From Gemmatimonadota bacterium (GTDB taxonomy: Bacteria > Gemmatimonadota > Gemmatimonadetes > Gemmatimonadales > Gemmatimonadaceae): a stretch of 43,614 bases of DNA. The DNA lies in the NCBI GenBank assembly GCA_031127225.1, contig JARIEV010000011.1, positions 1 to 43,614 of the forward strand, read 5' to 3'. Both the position numbers and the translations under genes were made by a program. Below are positions 1-8,420 of this stretch, in pieces. Positions within the stretch are counted from its first letter, which is position 1. The number at the start of each line of letters is the position of its first letter. The notes under the pieces are model-generated. The model made no database searches, was not told where the DNA came from, and was given only the letters and a program-made list of their open reading frames with translations.

Positions 1-2
1 CC

Positions 3-452
3 AATAGCGAGGCCAAGCGGTTCATCGACATCTATTTCGAGCGGTTCGCCGGCGTGAAGGCGTTTCTCGACCGGTGTGTGGTGGAGGCGCGTGAGAAGGG
101 GTACGCGGAGACGCTGTTCAACCGCCGGCGGTACATCCCGGAGCTGCGCGAGCGGAACCACAACATGCGCGCCTTCGGTGAGCGTGTGGCGGCGAACGCG
201 CCCATCCAGGGGTCCGCGGCCGACCTGATCAAGATCGCGATGATCCGTGTGCACCGGGCGCTGGCCGGCGAGGGGCTCGCCTCGCGGATGCTCCTGCAGG
301 TGCACGATGAACTGGTGTTCGAGCTGCCGGTGGAGGAGCAGGGACCGTTGGCCGCGCTGGTGAAGCGGGAAATGGAGGCGGCCGCCACCCTGCACGTTCC
401 CCTCCTGGTCGAGATGGGAATCGGTGACGATTGGGTGGCCGCCAAGTCCTGA
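3..452 (+). CDS. polA: DNA polymerase I, C-terminal fragment (5' end outside window)
   Basis: This is the last 149 codons of a family A DNA polymerase, which fills gaps and removes primers during replication and repair. The reading frame is open from the window edge, so the start and the exonuclease domains lie to the left. Visible landmarks are the PIQGSAADLIK segment of the polymerase domain and the catalytic palm motif HDELVFE (motif C, encoded at 303-323), followed by the short C-terminal tail ending GDDWVAAKS, which is typical of bacterial Pol I. Several in-frame GTG/ATG codons occur, but they are internal to the conserved domain and are not starts. No convincing terminator follows; a 6-bp GC hairpin near 533-548 has no T-run. 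Confidence 0.95.
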   Translation, partial: NSEAKRFIDIYFERFAGVKAFLDRCVVEAREKGYAETLFNRRRYIPELRERNHNMRAFGERVAANAPIQGSAADLIKIAMIRVHRALAGEGLASRMLLQVHDELVFELPVEEQGPLAALVKREMEAAATLHVPLLVEMGIGDDWVAAKS

Positions 453-600
453 CATGGGCGGTCCTTGCTTCGAATCGCGTGCCGGTCTCGTTGCATTGTG
501 CACGAAGACGGGGGCGCTGCGAGAGTTATTCTCTGGGGAGATCCCCGGAAAGTTGTTGTAAGACTATTTCCTGCAAGGTTTTACGCTTTGAGGAAAACAA

Positions 601-616
601 CGGCATCGAGGTTGCA
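601..616 (+). promoter_or_regulatory. Candidate sigma-54 (-24/-12) promoter for the prepilin gene
   Basis: The sequence CGGCATCGAGGTTGCA matches the RpoN consensus TGGCAC-N5-TTGC with the invariant GG (602-603) and GC (614-615) separated by the required 10 bp. It lies about 90 bp upstream of the prepilin ATG. Major pilin genes are RpoN-dependent in several phyla, so the location makes sense, but the match is by eye and the T of TGG and the C of CAC are not conserved. Confidence 0.4.
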
Positions 617-706
617 TTAGCATCTGGCGTTGCGGGGGGAATGCCCCGCTCTTCCATGCTGATGCTGTGAGCGACGATGTCCGAAGCGGATCCTCGAGGA
701 AACCAT

Positions 707-1096
707 ATGACGACATTTCGTGCGCGCCGCGGATTCACGCTGATCGAACTGCTGATTGTCGTGGTCGTGATCGGTATTCTTGCGGCGTTGGCCATTCCCA
801 AGTTCCGGGAAACGAAAGGCAAGGCGTACGCTGGGACGCTGAAAAGCGACCTGAAGAATCTGGCGTCCATGCAGGAAGACTACTTCTACTACAACGAGAC
901 GTACGCGAACTCCACCTCGCTGCTGAGTTTCGCTGGCACCGACGGCGTGACCATCACCATCATGGAAGCCGACGGGCGCGGATGGTCCGCCACCTCGACC
1001 CACCCGGCGGCGTATCCGCTGACGTGCGCGGTGTTCTACGGTCAGGCGGCCCCGGTCGCATCCGCTACTGCAGAAGGTGTTATTCACTGCGAGTAA
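707..1096 (+). CDS. Type IV prepilin-like protein (N-terminal methylation motif)
   Basis: This 129-residue protein carries a classic type III signal: a short basic leader, then RRGFTLIELLIVVVVIGILAA at residues 7-27. Prepilin peptidase would cut between Gly9 and Phe10, Glu14 is the conserved Glu5 of the mature pilin, and the hydrophobic stretch is the assembly helix. The remainder is a small globular domain ending in a Cys pair (Cys near residue 108 and the penultimate Cys), which could form the usual pilin disulphide. I chose ATG 707 because GAGGA sits 6 bp upstream; an ATG 30 bp earlier in frame would put ten extra residues before the leader and has no such site. It is a single gene, with no pilus assembly genes nearby, so it could be the major pilin PilA or a pseudopilin. 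Confidence 0.88.
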   Translation: MTTFRARRGFTLIELLIVVVVIGILAALAIPKFRETKGKAYAGTLKSDLKNLASMQEDYFYYNETYANSTSLLSFAGTDGVTITIMEADGRGWSATSTHPAAYPLTCAVFYGQAAPVASATAEGVIHCE

Positions 1097-1261
1097 AAGC
1101 AGTGTGCGGACCTCAACAAACCACCATCGCGACATCTGACGCATTTGCACGATTTCGCATTGACCATCGCCGCTGACCCGGATCCACACCGTCGGGCCGA
1201 GCGGCTTCGTGCTGTCACCTTTGCTTTTGGCGCCCGCGAATTCCGGCAACGGAAGGCCGGC

Positions 1262-1510
1262 ATGATTCACGCCATGGATGGTGGGCTCTGGTTGCACCGG
1301 CACGTCTGGCTCGGTCAGCCCATGGTCCACTTTGTGAGTACTGATCGCGCTCGGCTGCTTGAATACGGAGACGCCCTGGGCATTCCGGCGCATCGTCTCC
1401 AGTACAAACCGCTTCGTGACCCGCGGACCGCGGTGCGCCGGGAGGCGTGGCACTGGGACCTTGGCGGCCCCGTGTATCCCCCGTTCGACGAGCGGTTGCT
1501 CGCCGACTGA
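1262..1510 (+). CDS. Small DUF4031-like protein
   Basis: This is an 82-residue protein resembling the short DUF4031 family, whose members have the pattern D-x-LW near the start, then a His-containing segment and LHxFAxxLGIPRxxFxxxxYD. Here one sees GGLWLHRHVWLG, HFVSTDRARLLEYGDALGIP and HRLQYKP, so the order is kept. The function of the family is unknown. The frame is open further upstream to a TTG at 1145, but ATG 1262 is preceded by GGAAGG at a spacing of 6 bp and places the family motif at the N-terminus, so I prefer it. The family name is from memory of the pattern and is not certain. The stretch 1097-1261 upstream holds nothing else that I can identify. Confidence 0.6.
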   Translation: MIHAMDGGLWLHRHVWLGQPMVHFVSTDRARLLEYGDALGIPAHRLQYKPLRDPRTAVRREAWHWDLGGPVYPPFDERLLAD

Positions 1511-1531
1511 TGCGGGATCAGCCAGCGGCGA

Positions 1532-2905
1532 TCAGCTGGCGGCGCGGTCTGCGGCGAGTCGGTCCAAGGCAAACGCTTCCTGACGGATGGCATCGGCCTC
1601 GGCCAGCAGCGCTCCCTGCAACGCCGGGGTGCGCCGGAAGGTGAAATACGCGCGCGCCCGGCTGCGCGCCCGCCGCGTCCGGTCGCCATAGCGAAGATCA
1701 CTGCCGGCCGAAGGGACGAGGGTGAGCAAGAAGGCCAGTGCCCACCGCCAGCCGGCGATTGAAGCGACCATCGTCGTTTCGACCGCGTAGGTGATCAGCA
1801 CCAGCAGGAATCCGAGCACCATCGTCCGCATGGCCGGTTCATCGAGCGCATGCACGTTGTGTGTGGCCAGGCGGCGCGCCAGTTGGATCGGGACGAAATG
1901 GGTGATCCGTCCCCACAGGCCGATCGGGGCGATGAGCAGGGCCAGCATGGCTTCCCGGGTGGCGAAGCGGATGCCGTCGCCGGCTCGGGCACCGATCGCG
2001 AGATCGTGCGGGTCGATGTCCCGCGCATCGAGATCGGTGCGGAAGGTGCGCACACGCGCTTCGAAGGCCGCGATGCGCCGGTCGATCCCCTGATCATCCT
2101 GGCGTCGCAGGGCGGCATGCACGCGGTCCAGTCGGCGGACGAGGGCAAGGCTTCGTCCGAGGGATGCCGTCCCTTCGGAAATCGACGGCGTCGGTTCGAG
2201 CAGCGCCACCAGTGTGCTCCCCAACTGCTGGAGTCGTGCGGCATCCTCGGCCGATTCGAAGTTGAGCGTGACCCCGGCGAGTCGATCGGCCACGAGCTGG
2301 GTCAGGGTGGCTACCGAGATACCGGCATCGACGAGCGGATCGACATCGATCGGCTCCCCCACCTGCAGCAGCACCCGCGAGCGAGGGGATTCTTTCCGCT
2401 CGAACAGTAGGCCGATGGGGACGATACGGACGCCGCGCACCCCGTGCTGCTGATACGCCTGCAGGGTCATCCGGGCGAGTCCCGTGCGCAGGGGGGCAAG
2501 ATGCGGCAGGTCATGGCTCTTCCCCTCGGGGAAGATGACGATCGCCGCCTCGTCGGCGAGGGCCTGAGCGACCGCTTCGAAGGCGGCCACGTTGCGGTCG
2601 ATGCCGGACGGGGTGCCGGATGGTGCCGGCGATTCATCACTCGCGCGCCGCAGTGGCACGACACCGACGGTGCGCAGGAACGCCGCCGCCAGCGGGTTGG
2701 CGAAGATCGTCGCCTTGGCCGTGAAGCGCACTCGCCGTGGCACCACCGTGCCCACGATCAGGGCATCCACCAGCGCGTTGGGGTGGTTGACGGCGAGAAA
2801 CACCGGACCGCGCGCCGGGATCCGCGCGACGCCGTCGGCGATGATCGAGCGATAGTACCAGCGCAGCGCGATGCCGACGACGGGCTTCAGCGTGTCGTAG
2901 AGCAT
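1532..2905 (-). CDS. Membrane glycerolipid acyltransferase, HX5D (SCT1/GPT2-like) type
   Basis: This is a 457-residue PlsC-superfamily acyltransferase that probably transfers an acyl chain to glycerol phosphate or a lysophospholipid at the inner membrane. Motif I is NHPNALVD at residues 40-47, with five residues between His41 and Asp47 instead of the four of PlsC; this HX5D spacing is known in the yeast SCT1/GPT2 group and in bacterial homologues. Motif III is FPEGKSHD at residues 125-132. After the catalytic domain (about residues 1-215) comes a helical region and then two hydrophobic segments at about 315-400. It ends 22 bp before the convergent side of a DUF4031-like gene and lies just downstream of the transporter gene on the same strand, so the two may be co-transcribed. 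A paralogue of the same class is at 36380-37825. Confidence 0.85.
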   Translation of the reverse strand: MLYDTLKPVVGIALRWYYRSIIADGVARIPARGPVFLAVNHPNALVDALIVGTVVPRRVRFTAKATIFANPLAAAFLRTVGVVPLRRASDESPAPSGTPSGIDRNVAAFEAVAQALADEAAIVIFPEGKSHDLPHLAPLRTGLARMTLQAYQQHGVRGVRIVPIGLLFERKESPRSRVLLQVGEPIDVDPLVDAGISVATLTQLVADRLAGVTLNFESAEDAARLQQLGSTLVALLEPTPSISEGTASLGRSLALVRRLDRVHAALRRQDDQGIDRRIAAFEARVRTFRTDLDARDIDPHDLAIGARAGDGIRFATREAMLALLIAPIGLWGRITHFVPIQLARRLATHNVHALDEPAMRTMVLGFLLVLITYAVETTMVASIAGWRWALAFLLTLVPSAGSDLRYGDRTRRARSRARAYFTFRRTPALQGALLAEADAIRQEAFALDRLAADRAAS

Positions 2906-2927
2906 CAGCGCTGCACCATCCGCCGCA

Positions 2928-4295
2928 TCACACGACGCGCAGCTGCTGGTCTGCTTCGCGTGCTGCGCGCTCGCCTTCCTTGACGTTCACCGCAGCGAGC
3001 AGCGCACCACCGACGACGAAGAAGCCGATGACCCACAGAATGGCACCGCGGCTGCTCCCGGTTTCTCCGATCGCGATGGCGAACAGGAGCGGACCGAAAA
3101 TCCCGCCGAACTTCTCGAATACGGAGTAGAAACCGAAGAACTCGCCGCTCTTGTGTTTCGGCACCATGCTTGCGAAGAGTGACCGGCTCAACGCCTGCGT
3201 GCCGCCCTGCACCAGCCCAACCATCACTGCCAGTCCGTAGAACTCGGCTTCCGTGTGGATGCCGTACGCATAAATGCAAATGCCGGTATAGGCCACGAGC
3301 CCAATGAAGATCGACAGTTTGGCGCCGAGTTTTCCGGCCAGCGTGCCGAAGGCGAACGCGCACGGGATGCCGACGAACTGTACGAGCAGAATCGCCTTGA
3401 TCAGCGCCGGGCGCTCGATGCCGATTTCGGTGCCGAACGCCGTCGCCATCTTGATGATGGTTTGAATGCCGTCGTTGTAGATGGTGAACGCGATCATCGC
3501 GAGAAACGCCTGCTTGTAGACGCGCATTTCGCGCAGTGTTTCCCCAAGCCGTGTGAAGGCGACGGCGAACGGATTGGCGGTGGAGCCTTCATCGGATTCC
3601 ACCGTGCGCGGCGGTTCGGGCACCGTGCGCAGCACCGGGATGGAGAACAGCAACCACCACACGCCAACGGAGATAAAGGCCAGCCGGACGGGCAGCGTGG
3701 CCTGCTGGGGGGTGAGTCCCTCCCCACTGGGCAAGCCAATCAGTCCGGGGCTGCTGATCCAGGCAAGGTTGATCGCCAGGAGGACACCGCCGCCGATGTA
3801 GCCGATGGCATACGCGGCCGTCGAGACGCGGTCGATTTCCTCATCGCTCGCGATGTGCGGCAGGAGCGCTTCGTAGAACGTCATGCTGCCGGTTGCGCCG
3901 GCAATCGAGAGCACAAAGAGCGCTGAGGCAAAGACCAACTCACCGTGGTCGATGAAAAACATGGCCGACGTGGCCACCACTCCGATTAACATGAAGGCCA
4001 CGAGAAATCGCTTCTTGGCGGCCTTGAAGTCGGCGACGGCACCGAGAATCGGGGCGAGCACGGCGATGACGATAGCCGCCACCGTATTGGCATACCCCAA
4101 CGATTGCGCCGCCGCCTCAGGGGTGCGCCCAGCCCCCGCGACCTGCAGGTAGTAAATCGGGAACACGGCGGTGGTAATGACGGTCTGCATAGCGGAGACG
4201 GCCCAGTCGTACATCGCCCACGCACGCAACTCGGGACGATGCAGCCCCAGGGCGTTCAGCCATCGATGTCCGCGTGCCGGGGTGGCATTAGCCAT
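2928..4295 (-). CDS. UMF1-type MFS transporter (Atg22-like)
   Basis: This 455-residue protein has about 12 hydrophobic segments and belongs to the Atg22/UMF1 branch of the major facilitator superfamily. The N-terminal sequence ELRAWAMYDWAVSAMQTVI followed by FPIYY is characteristic of that branch: members begin with a WALYDWANSA-like motif just before the first membrane helix. The eukaryotic Atg22 exports amino acids from the vacuole; substrates of the bacterial proteins are mostly unknown, so the substrate here is not assigned. It lies 22 bp upstream of the acyltransferase gene on the same strand. A divergent lipoprotein gene starts 57 bp away. Confidence 0.85.
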   Translation of the reverse strand: MANATPARGHRWLNALGLHRPELRAWAMYDWAVSAMQTVITTAVFPIYYLQVAGAGRTPEAAAQSLGYANTVAAIVIAVLAPILGAVADFKAAKKRFLVAFMLIGVVATSAMFFIDHGELVFASALFVLSIAGATGSMTFYEALLPHIASDEEIDRVSTAAYAIGYIGGGVLLAINLAWISSPGLIGLPSGEGLTPQQATLPVRLAFISVGVWWLLFSIPVLRTVPEPPRTVESDEGSTANPFAVAFTRLGETLREMRVYKQAFLAMIAFTIYNDGIQTIIKMATAFGTEIGIERPALIKAILLVQFVGIPCAFAFGTLAGKLGAKLSIFIGLVAYTGICIYAYGIHTEAEFYGLAVMVGLVQGGTQALSRSLFASMVPKHKSGEFFGFYSVFEKFGGIFGPLLFAIAIGETGSSRGAILWVIGFFVVGGALLAAVNVKEGERAAREADQQLRVV

Positions 4296-4352
4296 GCGTC
4301 GGCTCCGGCAGGTGTCTCGTTTTGGGCGTCGTCATGCGGCAGATTTAACACT

Positions 4353-5321
4353 GTGCACATTCTCCTGCTGTCCCGCGCACCGTTTGGCCGCCGGGTGATC
4401 GCCATGGCGATGACCGTGTGGCTGGCTGCCGGCTGTGATCGCCAGCCCCCGACGCCCTCGGGGGATTCGACGACGACCGCCGATTCGTCACGTGCGGCCG
4501 CCCGGGAGCTGGTGCCCGTTGCCGGGTCCGGGTGGGATGACGGGTTGGGACCGTTTCTGGTACTGCCGATCGTCGACGACGGCCTGATGGCGGGCTCGTT
4601 GCTGCGCCCGGAGGCTACGGAGTTGACGGTGGGGGACACGGTCGGGGTTGGCGTCGCCACGGCTGATGGCCGGATCGACCTGTTTTCGCGCAGTGGCCCG
4701 GTCGGGTGGGCGCGCCTCTCCGTCGAGCCGGCAGCGCGGGTCGATGCCGGATGCACCGCCTGGCCGGTGGCTCGGCTGACGGTCGATGCGGGTGTCGCGG
4801 TGGCACCGTGGACGGCGGCGTTCGCGGCGGGCCGGGTTGAGTCGATTCCGCTCGATTCCATCGAGGGGTTCATGCCGCGGGATTCCACGCGACTGGCCAC
4901 GCAGCTCACCCGGCTCGCGTCGGCGCTGCCGGATGATACGAGCCGCACGTTCCGTGGGCTGCCGTTCGTGGTGCTGCGTGCCTGGCGATCGCGTGGTCTT
5001 GATACCGCGTTCGTGGTGGCCACGTTGGCCAGGCGGGTAAATCAGGAAGACGCGCCAAAGGAAGAGCGACTGGTGCTGGTGGTCGACGCGATCGGCGACG
5101 ATCCCAAACGCTGGACGGTGGCGTGGCACGAGCGCGCATCGGGGAGCGAGGACGAACTGGTCGTCGCCGAACCCTTGCTGGCCTTTCATGCCATCGGCGC
5201 CCGTGATCCGCGTCTGCTCTTCGGACGTGATGATGGTGTCGCGTTCAGTGCGGCCGTACTGTCGCGCGAAACCGGTGGATGGCGTGTGCTCTGGGAGAGC
5301 GCGGTGGTCGGTTGCAATTGA
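4353..5321 (+). CDS. Putative lipoprotein of unknown function
   Basis: This is a 322-residue protein beginning with a lipoprotein signal: two arginines, a hydrophobic stretch and the lipobox LAAGC (Cys28 from the GTG start). A Ser/Thr/Asp-rich linker follows, typical of a lipid anchor tether, and then a globular domain of about 270 residues that I do not recognise. The reading frame continues far upstream, but that part is antisense to the transporter gene. I chose GTG 4353 because it supplies the positively charged n-region RR; ATG 4404 would leave too short a signal. No good ribosome site precedes it. Its stop overlaps the TTG start of the next exported protein, so the two are probably made together. 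Confidence 0.7.
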   Translation: MHILLLSRAPFGRRVIAMAMTVWLAAGCDRQPPTPSGDSTTTADSSRAAARELVPVAGSGWDDGLGPFLVLPIVDDGLMAGSLLRPEATELTVGDTVGVGVATADGRIDLFSRSGPVGWARLSVEPAARVDAGCTAWPVARLTVDAGVAVAPWTAAFAAGRVESIPLDSIEGFMPRDSTRLATQLTRLASALPDDTSRTFRGLPFVVLRAWRSRGLDTAFVVATLARRVNQEDAPKEERLVLVVDAIGDDPKRWTVAWHERASGSEDELVVAEPLLAFHAIGARDPRLLFGRDDGVAFSAAVLSRETGGWRVLWESAVVGCN

Positions 5322-5965
5322 CCCGCTCGTCGCTGTTGGTATTCGGGCTGGTGCTGTCTGCGATGTCGCGGGTGTACGCGTCCGCGTCCGCGGTCGCGCC
5401 TGCGGTCGCGGTAGCGCCCGCGTGCGATGCCTCCGTGTGGCAGCGCGCCTTCCGGCAGTACGTGGCGCGCTATCCGGCGGCCGGCGCCGCCGATCTTTAC
5501 AAGCTTGCACACCATGGCATCATGGGCAGCGAGCATGCGGTGCGTGACACGGTGCCGGTCCGCGCGTGGATGACGCGTGAACTGGCGCAGCTTGCCGCCG
5601 GGACGATCACGCGCACGAATCCCGTGGATGATCCACTGGTGGAGATCCTCCCTCCCGACGGCCGATTTACGCGCGTGCATCTGCGTCCCTTCGTGGCGCG
5701 CCGCGGTGACACGGAGGCGCTGCTGCGGGCGTTCGTGGCCACGGCGAACGAAGCACGCGGTGATACCGCACAGTTTGCCTGCGCCGAGCAGGCGTTGCGC
5801 GCGTTGCCGGACGTGGCGATCAGCGCGGCGTCGCGCGCGTTCATCGCCGACCGACGACGCGCCGGATTTCCCGCCGTGCACCATGCTGATGCATACGAAC
5901 GTGCGTACGGTCCGGCCTATCGCGTGGTTGAGGCACGCCGCGCGGCGGCGCTCACGGCGAAATAG
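5318..5965 (+). CDS. Exported protein of unknown function, coupled to the lipoprotein
   Basis: This is a 215-residue protein with an N-terminal signal peptide (hydrophobic LLVFGLVLSAM, then A-S-A-S-A around residues 20-30). I place the start at TTG 5318, where TTGA overlaps the stop of the preceding lipoprotein; the longer frame back to 5279 lies inside that gene. The body contains a conserved-looking segment DLYKLAHHGIMGSEHAV and a later LRPFVARRGDTEALLRAF, which I associate with a family of secreted proteins without known function. No catalytic motif of a named enzyme family is visible. The tight overlap suggests the two exported proteins act at the same place, perhaps as partners. Confidence 0.7.
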   Translation: MTRSSLLVFGLVLSAMSRVYASASAVAPAVAVAPACDASVWQRAFRQYVARYPAAGAADLYKLAHHGIMGSEHAVRDTVPVRAWMTRELAQLAAGTITRTNPVDDPLVEILPPDGRFTRVHLRPFVARRGDTEALLRAFVATANEARGDTAQFACAEQALRALPDVAISAASRAFIADRRRAGFPAVHHADAYERAYGPAYRVVEARRAAALTAK

Positions 5966-6031
5966 CCATCGCGTCGGGCGAAAAATGCAAGGCGTGGAAT
6001 TCGTGTCGGTGGCCGCATAGAATCCGCGCAC

Positions 6032-8383
6032 ATGACTGATACGATCGCACCCGCCATCGTCGCACGCGTCGCGACGGAACTCTCGCTGAATCCACAACAG
6101 GTTCAGCGCACGCTCGCCCTCTTCGCCGAGGGAGCGACCCTGCCGTTCGTCGCACGTTACCGAAAGGAAATGACGGGCGGCCTTGACGAGGTGCAACTGC
6201 GCGACGTGCGCGAGCGCGCCGAGTACCTGAACGAACTCGAGGATCGCCGCAGCGCCGTGCTCAAGAGTATTGATGAGCAGGGCAAGCTCGATGACAGACT
6301 GAAGGCGTCGATTCTTGCCGCGGACACCAAGCAGGCGCTCGAAGACCTGTATTTGCCATTCAAGCCCAAGCGTCGCACGCGCGCTATGATCGCGCGCGAA
6401 CGCGGACTTGGGCCCTTGGCGGAGGGACTGTGGAACGGCTCGCTCGATGATGGCGCCGCACTGGCCGCTGCGGCGGGATATCTGTTGCCGGAAGTCGATG
6501 GCAAGCCGTCGGAAGTCCCCACCGTCGAGGCAGCCCTGCAGGGCGCGCGCGACATCCTGTCGGAACAGGTCGCGGAAGATGCGCTCATCCGTGGCTGGGT
6601 GCGCGAAATCACCCGCGCCAAGGGTGTCGTCAAGAGCAGCGTGATGACCGGCAAGGCGAGTGACGAATCGAAGTTCAAGGACTACTTCGACTATTCGGAA
6701 TCGCTGGGCACGATTCCCAGCCATCGCATGCTGGCCATCCGTCGCGGTGAGACCGAAGGCGAGTTGATGTGGCGGGTGGAAGCGCCGCTCGAAGAGATCA
6801 ACGCGCGCATGGCGCGTGAAGTCACCGGCAGCCGCACGGCGTCACAGCAGCTCACACTGGTGGCCGCCGACGCGTACAAGCGCCTGTTGTCGCCCGCGAT
6901 CGAAGTGGAGTTGCGTGTGGAGCTCAAGACGCGCGCGGATGACGAAGCGATCACGATTTTCGGTCGGAATCTCGAGCAGTTGCTGTTGTCGTCTCCGGCG
7001 GGCGAGAAGCGGGTGATCGGTCTCGACCCCGGTTTCCGCACGGGCGTGAAAGTGGCCGTGGTCAGTGCGACCGGTGCGCTGGTGCACACCGACACGTTGT
7101 ATCTGCACCAGGAAGACCGGTTTGCGGGTGCCATCCGCGCGATGCTGCTGCGTTTTACGCCGGAACTCATCGCCATCGGCAACGGGACGGCCAGCCGGGA
7201 AACGGAGAATCTCACCAAGGCCGCGATGCGTGAACTCGATCCGCCGGTTGGCGGTGAGCGTCCGCAGGTGGTGGTCGTCAACGAAGCCGGAGCGTCGGTG
7301 TATTCGGCCTCCGATCTGGCGCGTGCCGAATTTCCCGAGTTGGATGTGTCGCTGCGTGGCGCGGTGTCGATCGCGCGTCGCCTGCAGGATCCCCTCGCCG
7401 AACTGGTGAAGATCGATCCAAAGAGCATCGGAGTCGGCCAGTATCAGCACGATGTCAACCAGTCCCGCCTCAAGCAGCGTCTCGATGATATCGTGGAAAG
7501 CTGCGTGAACCGTGTGGGTGTCGAAGTGAACACGGCCTCGGCCGCCCTGTTGGGGTACGTCGCCGGCATCGGCCCCGGACTCGCGCAGGCGATCGTGACG
7601 TTGCGCGACCAGCGGGGCCGTCTCACGTCGCGCGCCGATCTCAAGGATGTGCCGCGGCTTGGTGCCAAGGCCTTTGAACAGGCGGCGGGCTTTCTGCGGG
7701 TGCGGGGCGGCGGGCATCCGTTGGATTCCAGCGCGGTGCACCCCGAGCGCTATGCCCTGGTGGAGCGCATGGCCAAGGATCTCAAGGCCGACGTGAGCTC
7801 GCTGGTGGGCAACGACGCGCTAGTGGACTCGATCGAGCTCAGCACGTACGTGAGCGACGATGTCGGGATGCCCACGCTGCGGGACATCGTGGCCGAGCTC
7901 AAGAAGCCCGGCCGTGATCCCCGTGCGGCCTTCGAGCCCCCCGCATTCCGCGAGGACATCCAGAAGCCGTCGGATCTGCTCCCCGGCATGATCCTTGAGG
8001 GTGTGGTCACGAACATCGTGGCGTTCGGCGCCTTCGTGGATATCGGCGTGCACCAGGATGGACTCGTCCACGTGAGTCAGCTGGCTGATCGGTATATCAA
8101 GGATCCGAACGATGCGGTGAAGGTGGGTCAGAAGGTGAAGGTCACCGTGCAGTCCATCGATCTCGTCCGTGGGCGCATTGCCCTCAGCATGCGGACCGAC
8201 GGTGGGACGGGGGTACGGCCGCAGGGTGGTGATCGTGCGGCCCAGGCGGAGGGAGGGACGCGGCGTGATGTGACGTCCAACACCCGCGGTCCGGCACGCC
8301 CCGCGCCCACGAGCAAGCCGGCCGCCAAGCCCTTCGTGCCAACCAAGGGCGCCGTTGCCCCTAACGGGATTCGATTTAAGTAG
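6032..8383 (+). CDS. tex: Tex-family RNA-binding transcription accessory protein
   Basis: This 783-residue protein has all the parts of Tex: an N-terminal helical domain starting with the typical sequence LFAEGATLPFVARYRKE, a YqgF/RNase H-like domain at about 328-450 (VIGLDPGFRTGVKVAVV), a double helix-hairpin-helix region at about 495-560 (YVAGIGPGLAQAIV), and one S1 domain at about 651-718 (GVVTNIVAFGAFVDIGVHQDGLVHVS). Tex is a cytosolic nucleic-acid binding protein linked to transcription and RNA turnover; its exact job is still debated. The last 65 residues form a low-complexity Arg/Pro/Lys/Gly tail, a common lineage-specific addition. It starts 66 bp after the exported protein. Confidence 0.95.
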   Translation: MTDTIAPAIVARVATELSLNPQQVQRTLALFAEGATLPFVARYRKEMTGGLDEVQLRDVRERAEYLNELEDRRSAVLKSIDEQGKLDDRLKASILAADTKQALEDLYLPFKPKRRTRAMIARERGLGPLAEGLWNGSLDDGAALAAAAGYLLPEVDGKPSEVPTVEAALQGARDILSEQVAEDALIRGWVREITRAKGVVKSSVMTGKASDESKFKDYFDYSESLGTIPSHRMLAIRRGETEGELMWRVEAPLEEINARMAREVTGSRTASQQLTLVAADAYKRLLSPAIEVELRVELKTRADDEAITIFGRNLEQLLLSSPAGEKRVIGLDPGFRTGVKVAVVSATGALVHTDTLYLHQEDRFAGAIRAMLLRFTPELIAIGNGTASRETENLTKAAMRELDPPVGGERPQVVVVNEAGASVYSASDLARAEFPELDVSLRGAVSIARRLQDPLAELVKIDPKSIGVGQYQHDVNQSRLKQRLDDIVESCVNRVGVEVNTASAALLGYVAGIGPGLAQAIVTLRDQRGRLTSRADLKDVPRLGAKAFEQAAGFLRVRGGGHPLDSSAVHPERYALVERMAKDLKADVSSLVGNDALVDSIELSTYVSDDVGMPTLRDIVAELKKPGRDPRAAFEPPAFREDIQKPSDLLPGMILEGVVTNIVAFGAFVDIGVHQDGLVHVSQLADRYIKDPNDAVKVGQKVKVTVQSIDLVRGRIALSMRTDGGTGVRPQGGDRAAQAEGGTRRDVTSNTRGPARPAPTSKPAAKPFVPTKGAVAPNGIRFK

Positions 8384-8420
8384 CAGCCGTTGGACAGGTC
8401 ATGGTTAGACTACGTATGCT

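Noticed and set aside
530-550. Short GC hairpin after polA as a terminator
   Set aside because: The stem is only 6 bp with a wobble pair and there is no run of T after it.
5186-6724. Long minus-strand open frame of 512 codons opposite the exported protein and tex
   Set aside because: It is antisense to two well supported genes, and its translation is rich in Arg, Gly and Ala with no recognisable motif. Long antiphase frames are expected in GC-rich DNA.
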